Positions 8,251 through 16,742 of a stretch of DNA of 64,000 nt are shown here, piece by piece. The stretch's first letter is position 1; each line of letters starts with the position of its first letter. Origin of the DNA: Nodularia sp. (in: cyanobacteria) (GTDB lineage Bacteria; Cyanobacteriota; Cyanobacteriia; Cyanobacteriales; Nostocaceae); the NCBI GenBank assembly GCA_007692755.1, contig REBL01000141.1, positions 1 through 64,000 of the forward strand, read 5' to 3'. The position numbers and the translations under genes were made by a program. Under the pieces are notes generated by a model that worked only from the letters and a program-made list of their open reading frames with translations, had not been told where the DNA came from and did not search any database.

Positions 8251-9588
8251 ATGACAACTGAATCTAACACCCCCCATCCACCAAATCCAGAACCTTTACC
8301 AGCAGACGATTTTGATAGTGGTACAGAAGAAAATCACTTAACCCCAGAAGCACTAGTCGCGCAAGAATCCTTAGCGAAAATTGCCTCTTTGCAATCTCCG
8401 CAAAATAGAGATGCTTTGCAACAAGCCCGTTCCCAAATCAAGCAATACACTATTAGTCAATTTACAGTCAAGCCGAGGGCATTACTATTGACTGTAGTCG
8501 CGATCGCTATTACTTTTGTCGGACTTGTTACCAATACCTGGATCATCGGCATCTTGGGAACAGTGATCACTTTAGTATTATCTCTGGCGATGTTACTACC
8601 TTGGTGGCAATATGTGGTAAAAAAGTGGTTTTTGTCCCAAGATAGAACCCTATTTGTCGCCTTTTTCGGTTTATTAGTCGGGATAATCGGCTTATTTCAG
8701 TTTACTGGTTTAGGCGATCGCTTGCAGATGTGGATCAAGCAAATTGGCTGGGAAGCTTCTGGTACTTTAGCAGAATGGTTTGGAGCTTTGGGGCAAATTT
8801 CCATTGCGATTGTTGCCGTTTATGTCGCCTGGCGACAATATGTTATTTCCAAAGACTTGACAATTCAACAAAATCTACTCACAGTTCAGCAAAATATTAT
8901 TACCCAGCAGCAAACCATAGATTCCTATTTCCAAGGTGTCTCAGATTTGGTATTAGATGAAGAAGGATTATTAGAAGATTGGCCGCAAGAACGAGCGATT
9001 GCAGAAGGACGGACAGCCGCGATATTTAGTAGTGTAGATGGCAGTGGGAAAGCGAAAATTATTCGTTTTCTCTCCCGTTCTAAATTGTTGACTCCCTTAA
9101 AGCGCGATCGCCGCTTAGGTAGAGCCATTCTCGACGGTATGGGGGGTTACGAGGAAGACCGCCTAGAAGGTGTACGCGTCATCGACTTAGGCGTGATGTT
9201 AGCCGCAGCAGACCTTTCTAGTAACGATTTACGTTGGACTGACCTGAGTGAAGCTAATCTAGTTCGCGGTAATCTCAGCAATTGTGATTTAGTCAAATCT
9301 AATCTCGCCCGCACCATTTTATATAGTGCTAATCTCAGTGGTGCTGATTTAAATGGCACTCGTTTTTTCTATGGTTCAGTCGCAACAGCATCACCCCGCA
9401 GTCGCAACGAGTCACCAAACTACGAAACTGGCGAACACACTGGCGCTGTGGTGGAAAATGCCGATTTCACCAATGTGCAGCGTCTACCTGAGATGACTCG
9501 TCACTACTGTTGTGCTTGGGGTGGGGAAAAAACTAGAGCCACGATTCCCGGTGGTTGCGAAGGCATTGAAAATAAGTTAGGACGGTAG
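8251..9588 (+). CDS. Membrane-anchored pentapeptide-repeat protein
   Basis: A 445-residue protein with a Pro-rich acidic N terminus and a helical region. Four hydrophobic segments are seen at about residues 77-100, 100-122, 130-153 and 180-197. A coiled-coil-like Gln-rich stretch follows (QQNLLTVQQNIITQQQ), then a soluble domain. Pentapeptide repeats at about residues 310-370 (ADLSS NDLRW TDLSE ANLVR GNLSN) would form a short beta helix. The C-terminal segment after residue 375 is non-repetitive and contains Cys-Cys. Related proteins are common and uncharacterised in filamentous cyanobacteria. It is a stand-alone gene. Confidence 0.75.
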   Translation: MTTESNTPHPPNPEPLPADDFDSGTEENHLTPEALVAQESLAKIASLQSPQNRDALQQARSQIKQYTISQFTVKPRALLLTVVAIAITFVGLVTNTWIIGILGTVITLVLSLAMLLPWWQYVVKKWFLSQDRTLFVAFFGLLVGIIGLFQFTGLGDRLQMWIKQIGWEASGTLAEWFGALGQISIAIVAVYVAWRQYVISKDLTIQQNLLTVQQNIITQQQTIDSYFQGVSDLVLDEEGLLEDWPQERAIAEGRTAAIFSSVDGSGKAKIIRFLSRSKLLTPLKRDRRLGRAILDGMGGYEEDRLEGVRVIDLGVMLAAADLSSNDLRWTDLSEANLVRGNLSNCDLVKSNLARTILYSANLSGADLNGTRFFYGSVATASPRSRNESPNYETGEHTGAVVENADFTNVQRLPEMTRHYCCAWGGEKTRATIPGGCEGIENKLGR

Positions 9589-9712
9589 AAAGAGGTAGGG
9601 GGGAAGAGGCAGGGGTGCAGGGGGCAGGGGGCAGGGGGGGAGAGGCAGACGGAACTTGTACCCCGCCCCAGTTGCATGAAAAATCTCTACATTCTTTGTC
9701 AGTAGTTATCCA

Positions 9713-9744
9713 CTGATAACTGATAACTGATAACTGATAACTGA
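9713..9744. repeat. STRR heptamer array (ACTGATA)
   Basis: About four and a half consecutive copies of the 7-bp unit ACTGATA directly next to the map stop codon. Short tandemly repeated heptamers are characteristic of heterocystous cyanobacteria. The preceding 9595-9650 stretch is a purine-rich GGGGCAG low-complexity tract. Confidence 0.8.
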
Positions 9745-9746
9745 AC

Positions 9747-10508
9747 TTAAGCTAAGGTGAGAATTTCTACGCCTGTTTCTGTGACAGCTAAAGTATGTTC
9801 ACATTGAGCTGACAATTGGCGATCGCGAGTTACAGCAGTCCAACCATCAGCCAGAACCTCAACTTCCCAAGTCCCGATATTAATCATCGGTTCAATCGTG
9901 AAAACCATTCCTGGTCTGAGTCGTTTGCCTTTGCCCCGTGTACCATAATGGGGAATATCGGGTGAAGTGTGGAAAATATTGCTGATACCGTGTCCTACAA
10001 AGTCACGCACCACAGAAAAACCCTGTGCTTCGGCATACTCTTGAATGGCTGCACCAATATCGCCAATTTTTGCTCCCGGCTTAACTTCCGCAATCCCCAA
10101 ACGGCGACATTCTTCGGTGACTTCTACCAGCTTCTGCGCTTTCGGGGAAGGAGTACCAACTAAAAATGTCTTGGATGTATCGCCGTGGTAGCCATCAACA
10201 ATCAATGTCACATCGATATTAATAATGTCCCCATCTTTGAGAATCTGTCTGGCGTTAGGAATACCATGACAGACTACCTCATTCACACTGGTACAAATTG
10301 ACTTGGGGTAACCTTTATAACCCAGCGGTGCGCTTTTAGCTCCGTGAGCTTGCGTCCAACGTTCAGCTTCATCATTCAGTTGGAGTGTGGTCACTCCCGG
10401 CTTGACCATTGGTTCTAGGTGCTGTAAAAGCTGCCCCGCCAAGCGTCCTACTTGACGCATTTTGTCGAGTTCTCGTGTAGATAAAATTACAATTGGTTCG
10501 GTTTTCAT
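9747..10508 (-). CDS. map: Methionine aminopeptidase, type I
   Basis: This 253-residue enzyme removes the initiator Met from nascent proteins and is metal-dependent. It shows the pita-bread fold signature, with KGYPKSICTSVNEVVCHGIPN, IINIDVTLIVDGYHGDTSKTF, GHGISNIFHTSPDIPHYG and FTIEPM providing the His, Asp and Glu metal ligands. Length is normal. The ATG overlaps the stop of the upstream oxidoreductase as ATGA (10505-10508), so the two are translationally coupled. Cyanobacteria usually have several map paralogues; this one lacks an N-terminal SEC-C extension. Confidence 0.95.
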   Translation of the reverse strand: MKTEPIVILSTRELDKMRQVGRLAGQLLQHLEPMVKPGVTTLQLNDEAERWTQAHGAKSAPLGYKGYPKSICTSVNEVVCHGIPNARQILKDGDIINIDVTLIVDGYHGDTSKTFLVGTPSPKAQKLVEVTEECRRLGIAEVKPGAKIGDIGAAIQEYAEAQGFSVVRDFVGHGISNIFHTSPDIPHYGTRGKGKRLRPGMVFTIEPMINIGTWEVEVLADGWTAVTRDRQLSAQCEHTLAVTETGVEILTLA

Positions 10509-11551
10509 AAACTTTCGGCGGCAGAATCTCTCATAAATATAGTTAAACCTGTCTGTGCAGCTCTTTGGACAGCATCAGCCACCTTGAGGGTATATAAACT
10601 TGCCTCTGGGGTGACATACAAAGGAGTACCGTCAAAAAGATGATCTAATACCATAGTTGTATCTTTAGCAAAGGAACCCCGACGAGTACCAACCTCTATA
10701 GGTGTTGTTTCCCCTGACTGAATCAAAATTCCGGCGTTGCTGTCAAAAATTAGACCACCGTTTTCGCCGTGAACTTCAAATTTACGTTCTGCTTGCCAGA
10801 GGGTTTCGCCTTTGCCATAAACCACTTGTGCTAAAAGTCCACTTTCAAAGCACAGTTGACTATTACAGAAACAAGTTTGATAGTAATCCTCTTCTATTTC
10901 CCAATATCTTTGATGACAGTTAACTGTAAAAACTTTACCAAATAAATCGGTAAGACGATGTAATCGCGACAGCGCCCCCATTAAAGGAAAACCAAAAAGC
11001 TCATGATTATAAGTCCATCTCCGGGGTGCAGGATGCTGGGGATTGATGGTGCTGTAGCGAACATAAAAAATATCACCGACTTTTTCTATGTTCTCTTTCA
11101 AGGCTTGATGTAAGCCACCCAAAAGTTCGATGTGTTCGACGTGTAACAGTTTATTTTGGGCTTTGGCTAAGGCGATTAATTCCTCAGCTTCTGTGACATC
11201 TAGAGACAAGGGATATTCCACAATTACGTGTTTACCTTGTGAAAGTGCGGCACGCGCGATCGCACCATGATCGCGGTTAATTGTGGAAATCACCACCAAA
11301 TCAATATCTTCGCGCTCTACTAATTTTTCCCAAGAAGTCAACGCTTCTGTCTGGTATTCTTTAGCAAAGGTTGCCGTCTTTTCTGGCTGATGACCTGCGA
11401 TCGCGACTAAATTTGTGCGTTCATCACCCACGAAAGCCTCCGCCCGTAGTTTTGCCGCATATCCAGTACCAACCAAGCCTACACGCACTTTTGCTGTTTC
11501 CAACGCTGCCCCTGAATTATACATGATCCTCACCAGTTCCGTTTTTGACAT
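10505..11551 (-). CDS. Gfo/Idh/MocA family oxidoreductase
   Basis: About 348 residues. An N-terminal Rossmann fold starts with VRVGLVGTGYAAKLRAEAF, and the family EYPLSLD motif (EKP-type in other members) sits near residue 125. The C-terminal alpha/beta dimerisation domain follows. Members reduce or oxidise sugars and related compounds with NAD(P); the substrate is not evident. ATG at 11551 is used here; ATG at 11524 has GAGG close upstream and is an alternative. The gene overlaps map by four bases, an operon arrangement. Confidence 0.8.
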   Translation of the reverse strand: MSKTELVRIMYNSGAALETAKVRVGLVGTGYAAKLRAEAFVGDERTNLVAIAGHQPEKTATFAKEYQTEALTSWEKLVEREDIDLVVISTINRDHGAIARAALSQGKHVIVEYPLSLDVTEAEELIALAKAQNKLLHVEHIELLGGLHQALKENIEKVGDIFYVRYSTINPQHPAPRRWTYNHELFGFPLMGALSRLHRLTDLFGKVFTVNCHQRYWEIEEDYYQTCFCNSQLCFESGLLAQVVYGKGETLWQAERKFEVHGENGGLIFDSNAGILIQSGETTPIEVGTRRGSFAKDTTMVLDHLFDGTPLYVTPEASLYTLKVADAVQRAAQTGLTIFMRDSAAESL

Positions 11552-11901
11552 TCTACGCCTAGAATAGGCGAAATTCTGGGTTTATGTGTCATTTATTAGT
11601 GGGATATTCACGCCCCCTCTTTCCTGCTCTATTTGTCCCACAACTACCAGCTTATATCGTACCTATTCAGGATAAGGTATAATATTTATACTCGTGGTAT
11701 TTGATATATAAAATAAACTTATGATTATTTCCTAACTAAACTTCATTACTAATCGGGGTCGATTTCCAGTTAAAACCTTGAATTTTTCCCGTAGTATCAG
11801 AATTGAAGCAAATTGAAACTAGCGGCTAGTCTCATAAAGAAAGCCCTATGCTTTGCTTCAGGATAACTTATAATGCCGTTTGAACAAGAGAGGATTACTT
11901 A
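11552..11901. other. Intergenic region carrying the petF promoter
   Basis: A 350-bp gap before petF. Two TATAAT hexamers are present, at 11678-11683 and 11869-11874. Neither has a good TTGACA at the standard distance, so which one is used is open. A purine-rich Shine-Dalgarno (GAGAGGA) lies just before the petF start. No other gene was seen. Confidence 0.45.
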
Positions 11902-12201
11902 ATGGCTACTTTCAAAGTCACTTTAATTAACGAAGCCGAAGGCTTGAATCAAGTTATTGATTGTGAAGACGATACCTATATTCTTGATGCCGCAGAAGAA
12001 GCTGGTCTTGACTTGCCCTTCTCTTGCCGTGCTGGTGCTTGCTCAACCTGTGCCGGTAAAATCAAGGCAGGTACTGTTGACCAGTCTGACCAATCATTCT
12101 TAGACGACGACCAGATTGAAGGCGGATATGTCCTCACCTGTGTTGCTTACCCAACTTCTGACTGTACAATCGAAACTCACAAAGAAGAAGAACTCTACTA
12201 A
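11902..12201 (+). CDS. petF: Ferredoxin I, plant-type [2Fe-2S]
   Basis: This 99-residue soluble electron carrier receives electrons from photosystem I and supplies FNR, nitrogen assimilation and thioredoxin reduction. The cluster ligands are Cys42, Cys47, Cys50 and Cys80 in [10 protein letters not shown] and VLTCVAYP. The sequence is very close to the vegetative ferredoxin of Anabaena as I know it, including [14 protein letters not shown] and the KEEELY end. It differs from heterocyst FdxH-type ferredoxins. It is a single gene with a good ribosome-binding site. Confidence 0.95.
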   Translation: MATFKVTLINEAEGLNQVIDCEDDTYILDAAEEAGLDLPFSCRAGACSTCAGKIKAGTVDQSDQSFLDDDQIEGGYVLTCVAYPTSDCTIETHKEEELY

Positions 12202-12294
12202 GAGTTTCCGGTCTGAATCAAAAACCTCTTTCTGGCAAGAGTTAATACTGATGTAGCAGGGGTGTAAAGCCTTGCACTCCAGCAGGAGTTAGAA

Positions 12295-12358
12295 AAACCG
12301 GGTTTTTGTCCCTGGGAAGACCAAATTTTCCCCGTGCCAATTTGCAAAAACCCGGTTT
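12295..12358. repeat. Inverted pair of AAACCGGGTTTTTG repeats
   Basis: AAACCGGGTTTTTG (12295-12308) and its exact reverse complement (12345-12358) are separated by 36 bases. They lie between the convergent petF and SpoIID-like genes. Each arm is itself a near palindrome. This could terminate transcription in both directions; the motif is also a common cyanobacterial dispersed repeat. Confidence 0.6.
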
Positions 12359-12370
12359 CTAAATTTAATT

Positions 12371-13969
12371 TTAAAACTTGATCTCGTTGCTGAGACTTTT
12401 GATTTGAGTATCGGGATAATAAAATTGCAGAATTTGGGAATTTGACCAACCTAATTTAGCTAAATTCTGAGCGCCAGTTTGACTTAAACCCACTCCATGC
12501 CCAAATCCACCACCAATAAAAGCGTATCCCCACAAATCGGGTGTGCCTTTGTTGAGAGCTTCTATATAAAACAACGTACTTCTAGGCGCTGCAAAGGCGC
12601 TGCGAATTTCGTCTTTCTCTAGAGTAAAAGTGCCGATATCTGTCTTCACTGCCAATTCCAGAATTCGGCCACTGTGACTCCGCTTGACTACAGACATAGC
12701 CTCAACGGTGTTAAATTTGGCATAGGGGCTATTTTTGATTTCTAGAAATCTTTGTAACAGCTGGTTAATATCATCAATGGGAGTTTCCCGGTTCCAACGA
12801 AAGGTATTCCAGGCACTTTCATTAAATCCGTCTCGCTGATTGATAAACTTGCGAAAGTTGGTTTCATCAGCTAAACTTTTTTCTGATAAATCCCAAAAGT
12901 TAGTAGCAGCGTCTACTACAGGACGTAAATAGGGACGATCTTCACCATTCCAAACGTCACTAAAGTAGGCAGTCACGCCGCCAGTGGTGGAAGAATAGAG
13001 GGCATCCACTAGCTGATTATCATAAGTTAAAACCATTCCTCTGGTTGCAGCGATCGCTTTGTCGGTACTAGCCGCTGTGCCACTCAAGCCGTAATAAACT
13101 TGACAATGAGTATCAGCACACAACTCATAGTTATCTGTCACAAACCTCCGCAAATTCCTTAAAGCATAAGTCCGGGCGATAATTGTCTGGGCTTCCATAG
13201 CTGCGGCTGGTGCAGTTGTGCCAATTTCGTGCGGAACAACACCACGCAAATAGCTTTCTAGAGGGACTTCGTTAACTAAAGTATATGTCCCATAGGCATT
13301 GGGCTGTAAAGTCAGTCGTCCTGGATACAGACGATTATTTTCCAGCTTTTCGCCTCTTTTAACTCGAATTAAATTTTTATCTGTACTAATTTCTAAATGA
13401 TTGGGGCTGTAACGGTTACCATTGACTTCCCAACTGACTCGCGGCACTTCTCGCAAAATCTGCGTATTGATATACGCCATGTCCTTTCCCGCAGCTTGTA
13501 CGCCCTGAAATAGCAAGCGTCGCAGTAAGGGAGTATTGTAAACATCTCGTTTCGCCCAAACTTGCCAGCTGTCTGGTTGGGCTATTTCCACCTTGATTCC
13601 CTGAGAACGCCAATTTTCGGCACTGTCTTCCGCAGTTTCAAAGGTGCGGTATGTACCTAAAACCACCACCTCCTCTAGTTGAGGTTGAGGTAAAGCTTCC
13701 ATGACGGTTTCTAACTTGACCGGGTTTTGAGTGACTAAGGTTTTTTTCTGATTATCTGCTGTAAATCTTAGCTGTAAGCGATCGCCTGGTGTGGGTTCGA
13801 GTTGCATCTGGATTTGAGGATTCTCGCCAAATCGCTGTACGATCCCAATTCTCAGTTCTACATCCTGATTTTTACTATCAACAGCTGAAGCACCTGTCAA
13901 CCCCAACAAGCAAACTGTCGTCAGTACAGTATAGGAAAAACGCCAGAACGTAGATTTCATAGTAATCAT
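12371..13969 (-). CDS. SpoIID/LytB-domain protein
   Basis: A 532-residue exported protein. Residues 1-29 are a signal peptide (cleavage around GASA). The middle and C terminus match the SpoIID/LytB family: YRGRLTLQ-like (YPGRLTLQPN), VPLESYLRGVVPHEI, QTIIARTYAL, STTGGVTAYFSDVW, and FIGGGFGHGVGLSQTGAQNLA near the end. SpoIID proteins are lytic transglycosylase-like enzymes of peptidoglycan; cyanobacterial members are thought to remodel the cell wall. The start is ATG at 13969, with a second in-frame ATG three codons later. It is convergent with petF. Confidence 0.88.
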   Translation of the reverse strand: MITMKSTFWRFSYTVLTTVCLLGLTGASAVDSKNQDVELRIGIVQRFGENPQIQMQLEPTPGDRLQLRFTADNQKKTLVTQNPVKLETVMEALPQPQLEEVVVLGTYRTFETAEDSAENWRSQGIKVEIAQPDSWQVWAKRDVYNTPLLRRLLFQGVQAAGKDMAYINTQILREVPRVSWEVNGNRYSPNHLEISTDKNLIRVKRGEKLENNRLYPGRLTLQPNAYGTYTLVNEVPLESYLRGVVPHEIGTTAPAAAMEAQTIIARTYALRNLRRFVTDNYELCADTHCQVYYGLSGTAASTDKAIAATRGMVLTYDNQLVDALYSSTTGGVTAYFSDVWNGEDRPYLRPVVDAATNFWDLSEKSLADETNFRKFINQRDGFNESAWNTFRWNRETPIDDINQLLQRFLEIKNSPYAKFNTVEAMSVVKRSHSGRILELAVKTDIGTFTLEKDEIRSAFAAPRSTLFYIEALNKGTPDLWGYAFIGGGFGHGVGLSQTGAQNLAKLGWSNSQILQFYYPDTQIKSLSNEIKF

Positions 13970-14243
13970 CTGATTCTTACCAATTCAAAAATACTAACAA
14001 TTGCTCAGATTTATATCTGTTTCAATCTATAAGTCTCGGCACTATGCTAGTTCACAAATTAACAGACACTTTGATTCACAGAAAAGTTTTAGAATTATCA
14101 AAATAAATAATTTTTGGTATGTTCAACAATAAGTCAAGAAAGCAAATCTTCACCTTTTGTATAGGTGAGAATGTCACAAGGATAACTTTCGCGTCAAAAT
14201 AATCAAGGTATTCGTCCCACTTTTTGAACTGGCTGAAATATTT

Positions 14244-14816
14244 ATGACTCCTCACGAAAGTGATGCAAAACCAGCTGCTACCTCATCGAAAGGATGGAGT
14301 AGTTGGCAAGAAAATCTGATTCTGATAGCGATCGCCTTATGTTTGGCCATCCTGATTAGAACATTTATCGCCGAACCCCGCTATATCCCATCAGACTCCA
14401 TGCTACCTACCTTACACACAGGCGATCGCTTGGTGGTAGAAAAAGTCTCTTACCGTTTTCACCCTCCCGTAACTGGGGAGATTATCGTTTTTCAGCCTCC
14501 CGCAGAATTACAACGCCGGGGATATCCCGCAGACCAAGCCTTTATTAAACGAGTCATTGGTGTCCCTGGTAAAATACTCAACGTGACTAACGGTAAAGTT
14601 TACCTCGATGGTGAAGCTTTAGAAGAAGACTACATCGCCGAACCGCCAAATCAGCCATTTCCCGCCGTCCAAGTCCCAGAAGAGGAATTTTTTGTCATGG
14701 GAGATAACCGTAACGATAGTAACGATTCTCGCTACTGGGGGTTTTTACCGAGACAAAATATCATTGGTAGGGCAGCATTTCGCTTTTGGCCTCCTGATCG
14801 CATTGGCTTTATTTAG
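14244..14816 (+). CDS. lepB: Type I signal peptidase
   Basis: This 190-residue membrane peptidase cleaves signal peptides on the outer face of the plasma or thylakoid membrane. One N-terminal transmembrane helix (about residues 24-42) is followed by the catalytic Ser52 in PSDSMLPTL and Lys102 in FIKRVIGVPG. The family box MGDNRNDSNDSRYWGFLP follows. It is the short cyanobacterial/plastid form with one helix. ATG at 14244 lacks a strong Shine-Dalgarno. It is convergent with the ComEA-like gene; a dispersed hairpin lies between them. Confidence 0.95.
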   Translation: MTPHESDAKPAATSSKGWSSWQENLILIAIALCLAILIRTFIAEPRYIPSDSMLPTLHTGDRLVVEKVSYRFHPPVTGEIIVFQPPAELQRRGYPADQAFIKRVIGVPGKILNVTNGKVYLDGEALEEDYIAEPPNQPFPAVQVPEEEFFVMGDNRNDSNDSRYWGFLPRQNIIGRAAFRFWPPDRIGFI

Positions 14817-14827
14817 AGTCCAAGTCT

Positions 14828-14852
14828 CCCCTCTTCTTACTAAGGAGAGGGG
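14828..14852. repeat. CCCCTC/GAGGGG dispersed hairpin
   Basis: CCCCTCTTC...GGAGAGGGG forms an imperfect stem between the convergent lepB and ComEA-like genes, without a T tract. It belongs to the same family as 554-576 and the ends of the MITE-like elements at 25438 and 31014. Confidence 0.5.
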
Positions 14853-14877
14853 TTGGGAGAGAGGTTGGTGTATTGTA

Positions 14878-15408
14878 TCAAAAGCGTAGAAAATACATCA
14901 GCTGGGCGATCGCCTCACCCGGTAGATCCAACCGTCGCCCAAAATCGGCTAAGTTACGGTAACTCCCAGCTGATAGCCGATTTTGGACAACAGCTGCGGC
15001 TAGAGACACATCCATAAAAGGAATTTTAACTAATTGCTCAATTGTGGCGGTATTCGGGTTAACTAACTGAGTCGGATGATCTAAAGATTCGTTGTCATAG
15101 TAAATAAAATTGAGCAGAGGCTTTAATGGTTCTAATCGCTGAGTAGGCATAGCTAAAGCCGCCGCCACATCTTCAATACAGTAAAATTTAACACCAGAGA
15201 GGGAAAGTTCCACAAGCGATCGCGCTTGGTGAATTGACAAACCAGGTAGCCGTAACCAATCATCGACAGTCGCTTGATTAGCATCAATCCGCATCCCCAA
15301 TTTGACCGCCAACTGAATTTCCTCCCCAGACTGTAATCGATAATAAGGGTCATTCAGAAGTTTGGCGCGGAGTTTTTGCAACTTGGGATTTAAAGGTAGC
15401 CAATTCAT
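14878..15408 (-). CDS. ComEA-like helix-hairpin-helix protein
   Basis: A 176-residue protein without a signal peptide. Two or three helix-hairpin-helix units are visible: IDANQATVDDWLRLPGLSI at about residue 56, and VNPNTATIEQLVKIPFMDV at about residue 117, the second ending in YRNLADFGRRLDLPG. These match the ComEA family, whose HhH motifs bind DNA. The lack of an export signal and the N-terminal LNDPYYRLQSGEEI segment make it a cytoplasmic relative and not a classical competence receptor. It is 14 bp from the TM2 gene, which reads the same way, so the two probably share a transcript. Confidence 0.8.
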   Translation of the reverse strand: MNWLPLNPKLQKLRAKLLNDPYYRLQSGEEIQLAVKLGMRIDANQATVDDWLRLPGLSIHQARSLVELSLSGVKFYCIEDVAAALAMPTQRLEPLKPLLNFIYYDNESLDHPTQLVNPNTATIEQLVKIPFMDVSLAAAVVQNRLSAGSYRNLADFGRRLDLPGEAIAQLMYFLRF

Positions 15409-15422
15409 ATTTTGTGCTTACA

Positions 15423-15806
15423 TCAAGAAATTTGGTCTAGCAGCTGGCGGCGCTTTTGCTCAAATTCGTACTCAGAAATCAGTCCATCTTGGCGGAGAGT
15501 ATCTAACTCACGCACAGCCTTCGCGATCGCTTCCACCTGATTCCCTGTTTGGGGTGAATTCTTAACTGCTGACTTACCCAAATTAAAATGACGGTCAAAA
15601 GCCGCTTCATCCTGCGCTAAATACCAAACTCCCTCAATTGCGCTTGCTACCTTGGGGATTGGTGTCCAGGAAAGCAGGACATACAACACACCCCACAAAG
15701 GTTGTCCCAAATAAAACTTATGTAACCCAGAAATTGTCAGCGTCCCGGATAAAGCTAAAATTGCCGCAATACTGCGACTTTTACGTTTAGTCAACATATT
15801 TCCCAT
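15423..15806 (-). CDS. TM2-domain protein with SHOCT-like tail
   Basis: A 127-residue membrane protein. Residues about 12-60 are a TM2 domain: two hydrophobic segments around GLHKFYLGQPLWGVLYVLLSW. The C-terminal 35 residues (LDTLRQDGLISEYEFEQKRRQLLDQI) match the SHOCT oligomerisation motif. The function is unknown. The start may be ATG 15806 or the ATG three codons later. It is transcribed just ahead of the ComEA-like gene. Confidence 0.8.
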   Translation of the reverse strand: MGNMLTKRKSRSIAAILALSGTLTISGLHKFYLGQPLWGVLYVLLSWTPIPKVASAIEGVWYLAQDEAAFDRHFNLGKSAVKNSPQTGNQVEAIAKAVRELDTLRQDGLISEYEFEQKRRQLLDQIS

Positions 15807-16165
15807 TCACCTACCACTACCACAATTTCTACAATAAAACAGCAACTGCTGCAAAACACCGACACTTGGTGTTAATGCCCTGACTTTTGCTAAACAATTT
15901 AGAACGAGTGCTGGTAGTTCATCACTCATTTTCTTCAGGATATGCTAATTAGCAGGGATGTAGAGAGGTTATAGCAATTTTATGTGAGGCCGCATATCAT
16001 CCTGAATTTCCTTAATTCATCCATCTTTATCTGCGTATCTGCGTCCATCTGTGTCCATCTGCGTTCGATTATTCTTGATATTTTATTCCATGCGGCTTCA
16101 TATTAATTTAGTATTACAATCAATTTTTTAGGACAAATAATATCATAAATACCACCCCAAAAAAA
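15807..16165. other. Intergenic region with a possible small inverted-repeat element
   Basis: A 359-bp gap. TATGTGAGGCCGCAT (15981-15995) and ATGCGGCTTCATA (16090-16102) are imperfect inverted ends, about 122 bp apart outside to outside. They flank a (T/A)TCTGCGT(C/A)-type degenerate repeat (16026-16068). This might be a decayed MITE-like element. No gene was recognised. Confidence 0.35.
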
Positions 16166-16651
16166 TTATAAAGTATACTTAAGAATTATGTCTGACAACT
16201 CATGTGTTTTACCAGGGCAGATATCAGCAGCCTCACCCAATTGTATAAATCCGTAATTTTCATAAAATGATATAGCTGCCAAATTATCATAATTGGTAAA
16301 AACCCAAAGTTCCTGGAATTGAAAACTTAGTGCATATTCCTTTAACTTATGGATCATTTTTGTTCCCCATCCTTGTCGGCGAAAGTGAGGACGCAAACCA
16401 AACCATCCCATCCACACAACATTAGCAGGACTATCAATTAGTTGATAAAGACCCATCACACCAATTGATTCTGTGGCTAACTTGGTAATATATACTTGCC
16501 AAAATGAAATTGATTGATCCCGCTGGCCAATACCACACCACTTCAACATAGATAAACTAAACTGATCTCCAAATTCTAATTCTTGTAAAAGCGGAATAAA
16601 ATCAACAATATCTGTTGTTTGAATTATCTTCAAAGATTCAGGATTAAACAT
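16166..16651 (-). CDS. GNAT-family N-acetyltransferase
   Basis: A 161-residue protein with the acetyl-CoA-binding motif A in LRPHFRRQGWGTKMIHKLKE (pattern R-x2-G-x-G/A) and the motif B region LWVFTNYDNLAAISFYENYGF. It therefore transfers an acetyl group to an amine; the substrate is not predictable. It is AT-rich compared with its neighbours and lies alone between two intergenic regions. Confidence 0.8.
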   Translation of the reverse strand: MFNPESLKIIQTTDIVDFIPLLQELEFGDQFSLSMLKWCGIGQRDQSISFWQVYITKLATESIGVMGLYQLIDSPANVVWMGWFGLRPHFRRQGWGTKMIHKLKEYALSFQFQELWVFTNYDNLAAISFYENYGFIQLGEAADICPGKTHELSDIILKYTL

Positions 16652-16742
16652 AAAAATCTCAGAAAAATATTTAAAAAAATATAAAGTTTCACCTAATTTG
16701 TTTGCGCTTTAGCGTTAAAGCGCTTTTGACTTCACAACGGTA

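Noticed and set aside
9595-9650. G-rich tract as a functional G-quadruplex
   Set aside because: Similar GGGGCAG spacers recur (for example 52640-52680) as low-complexity sequence; no regulatory placement is evident.
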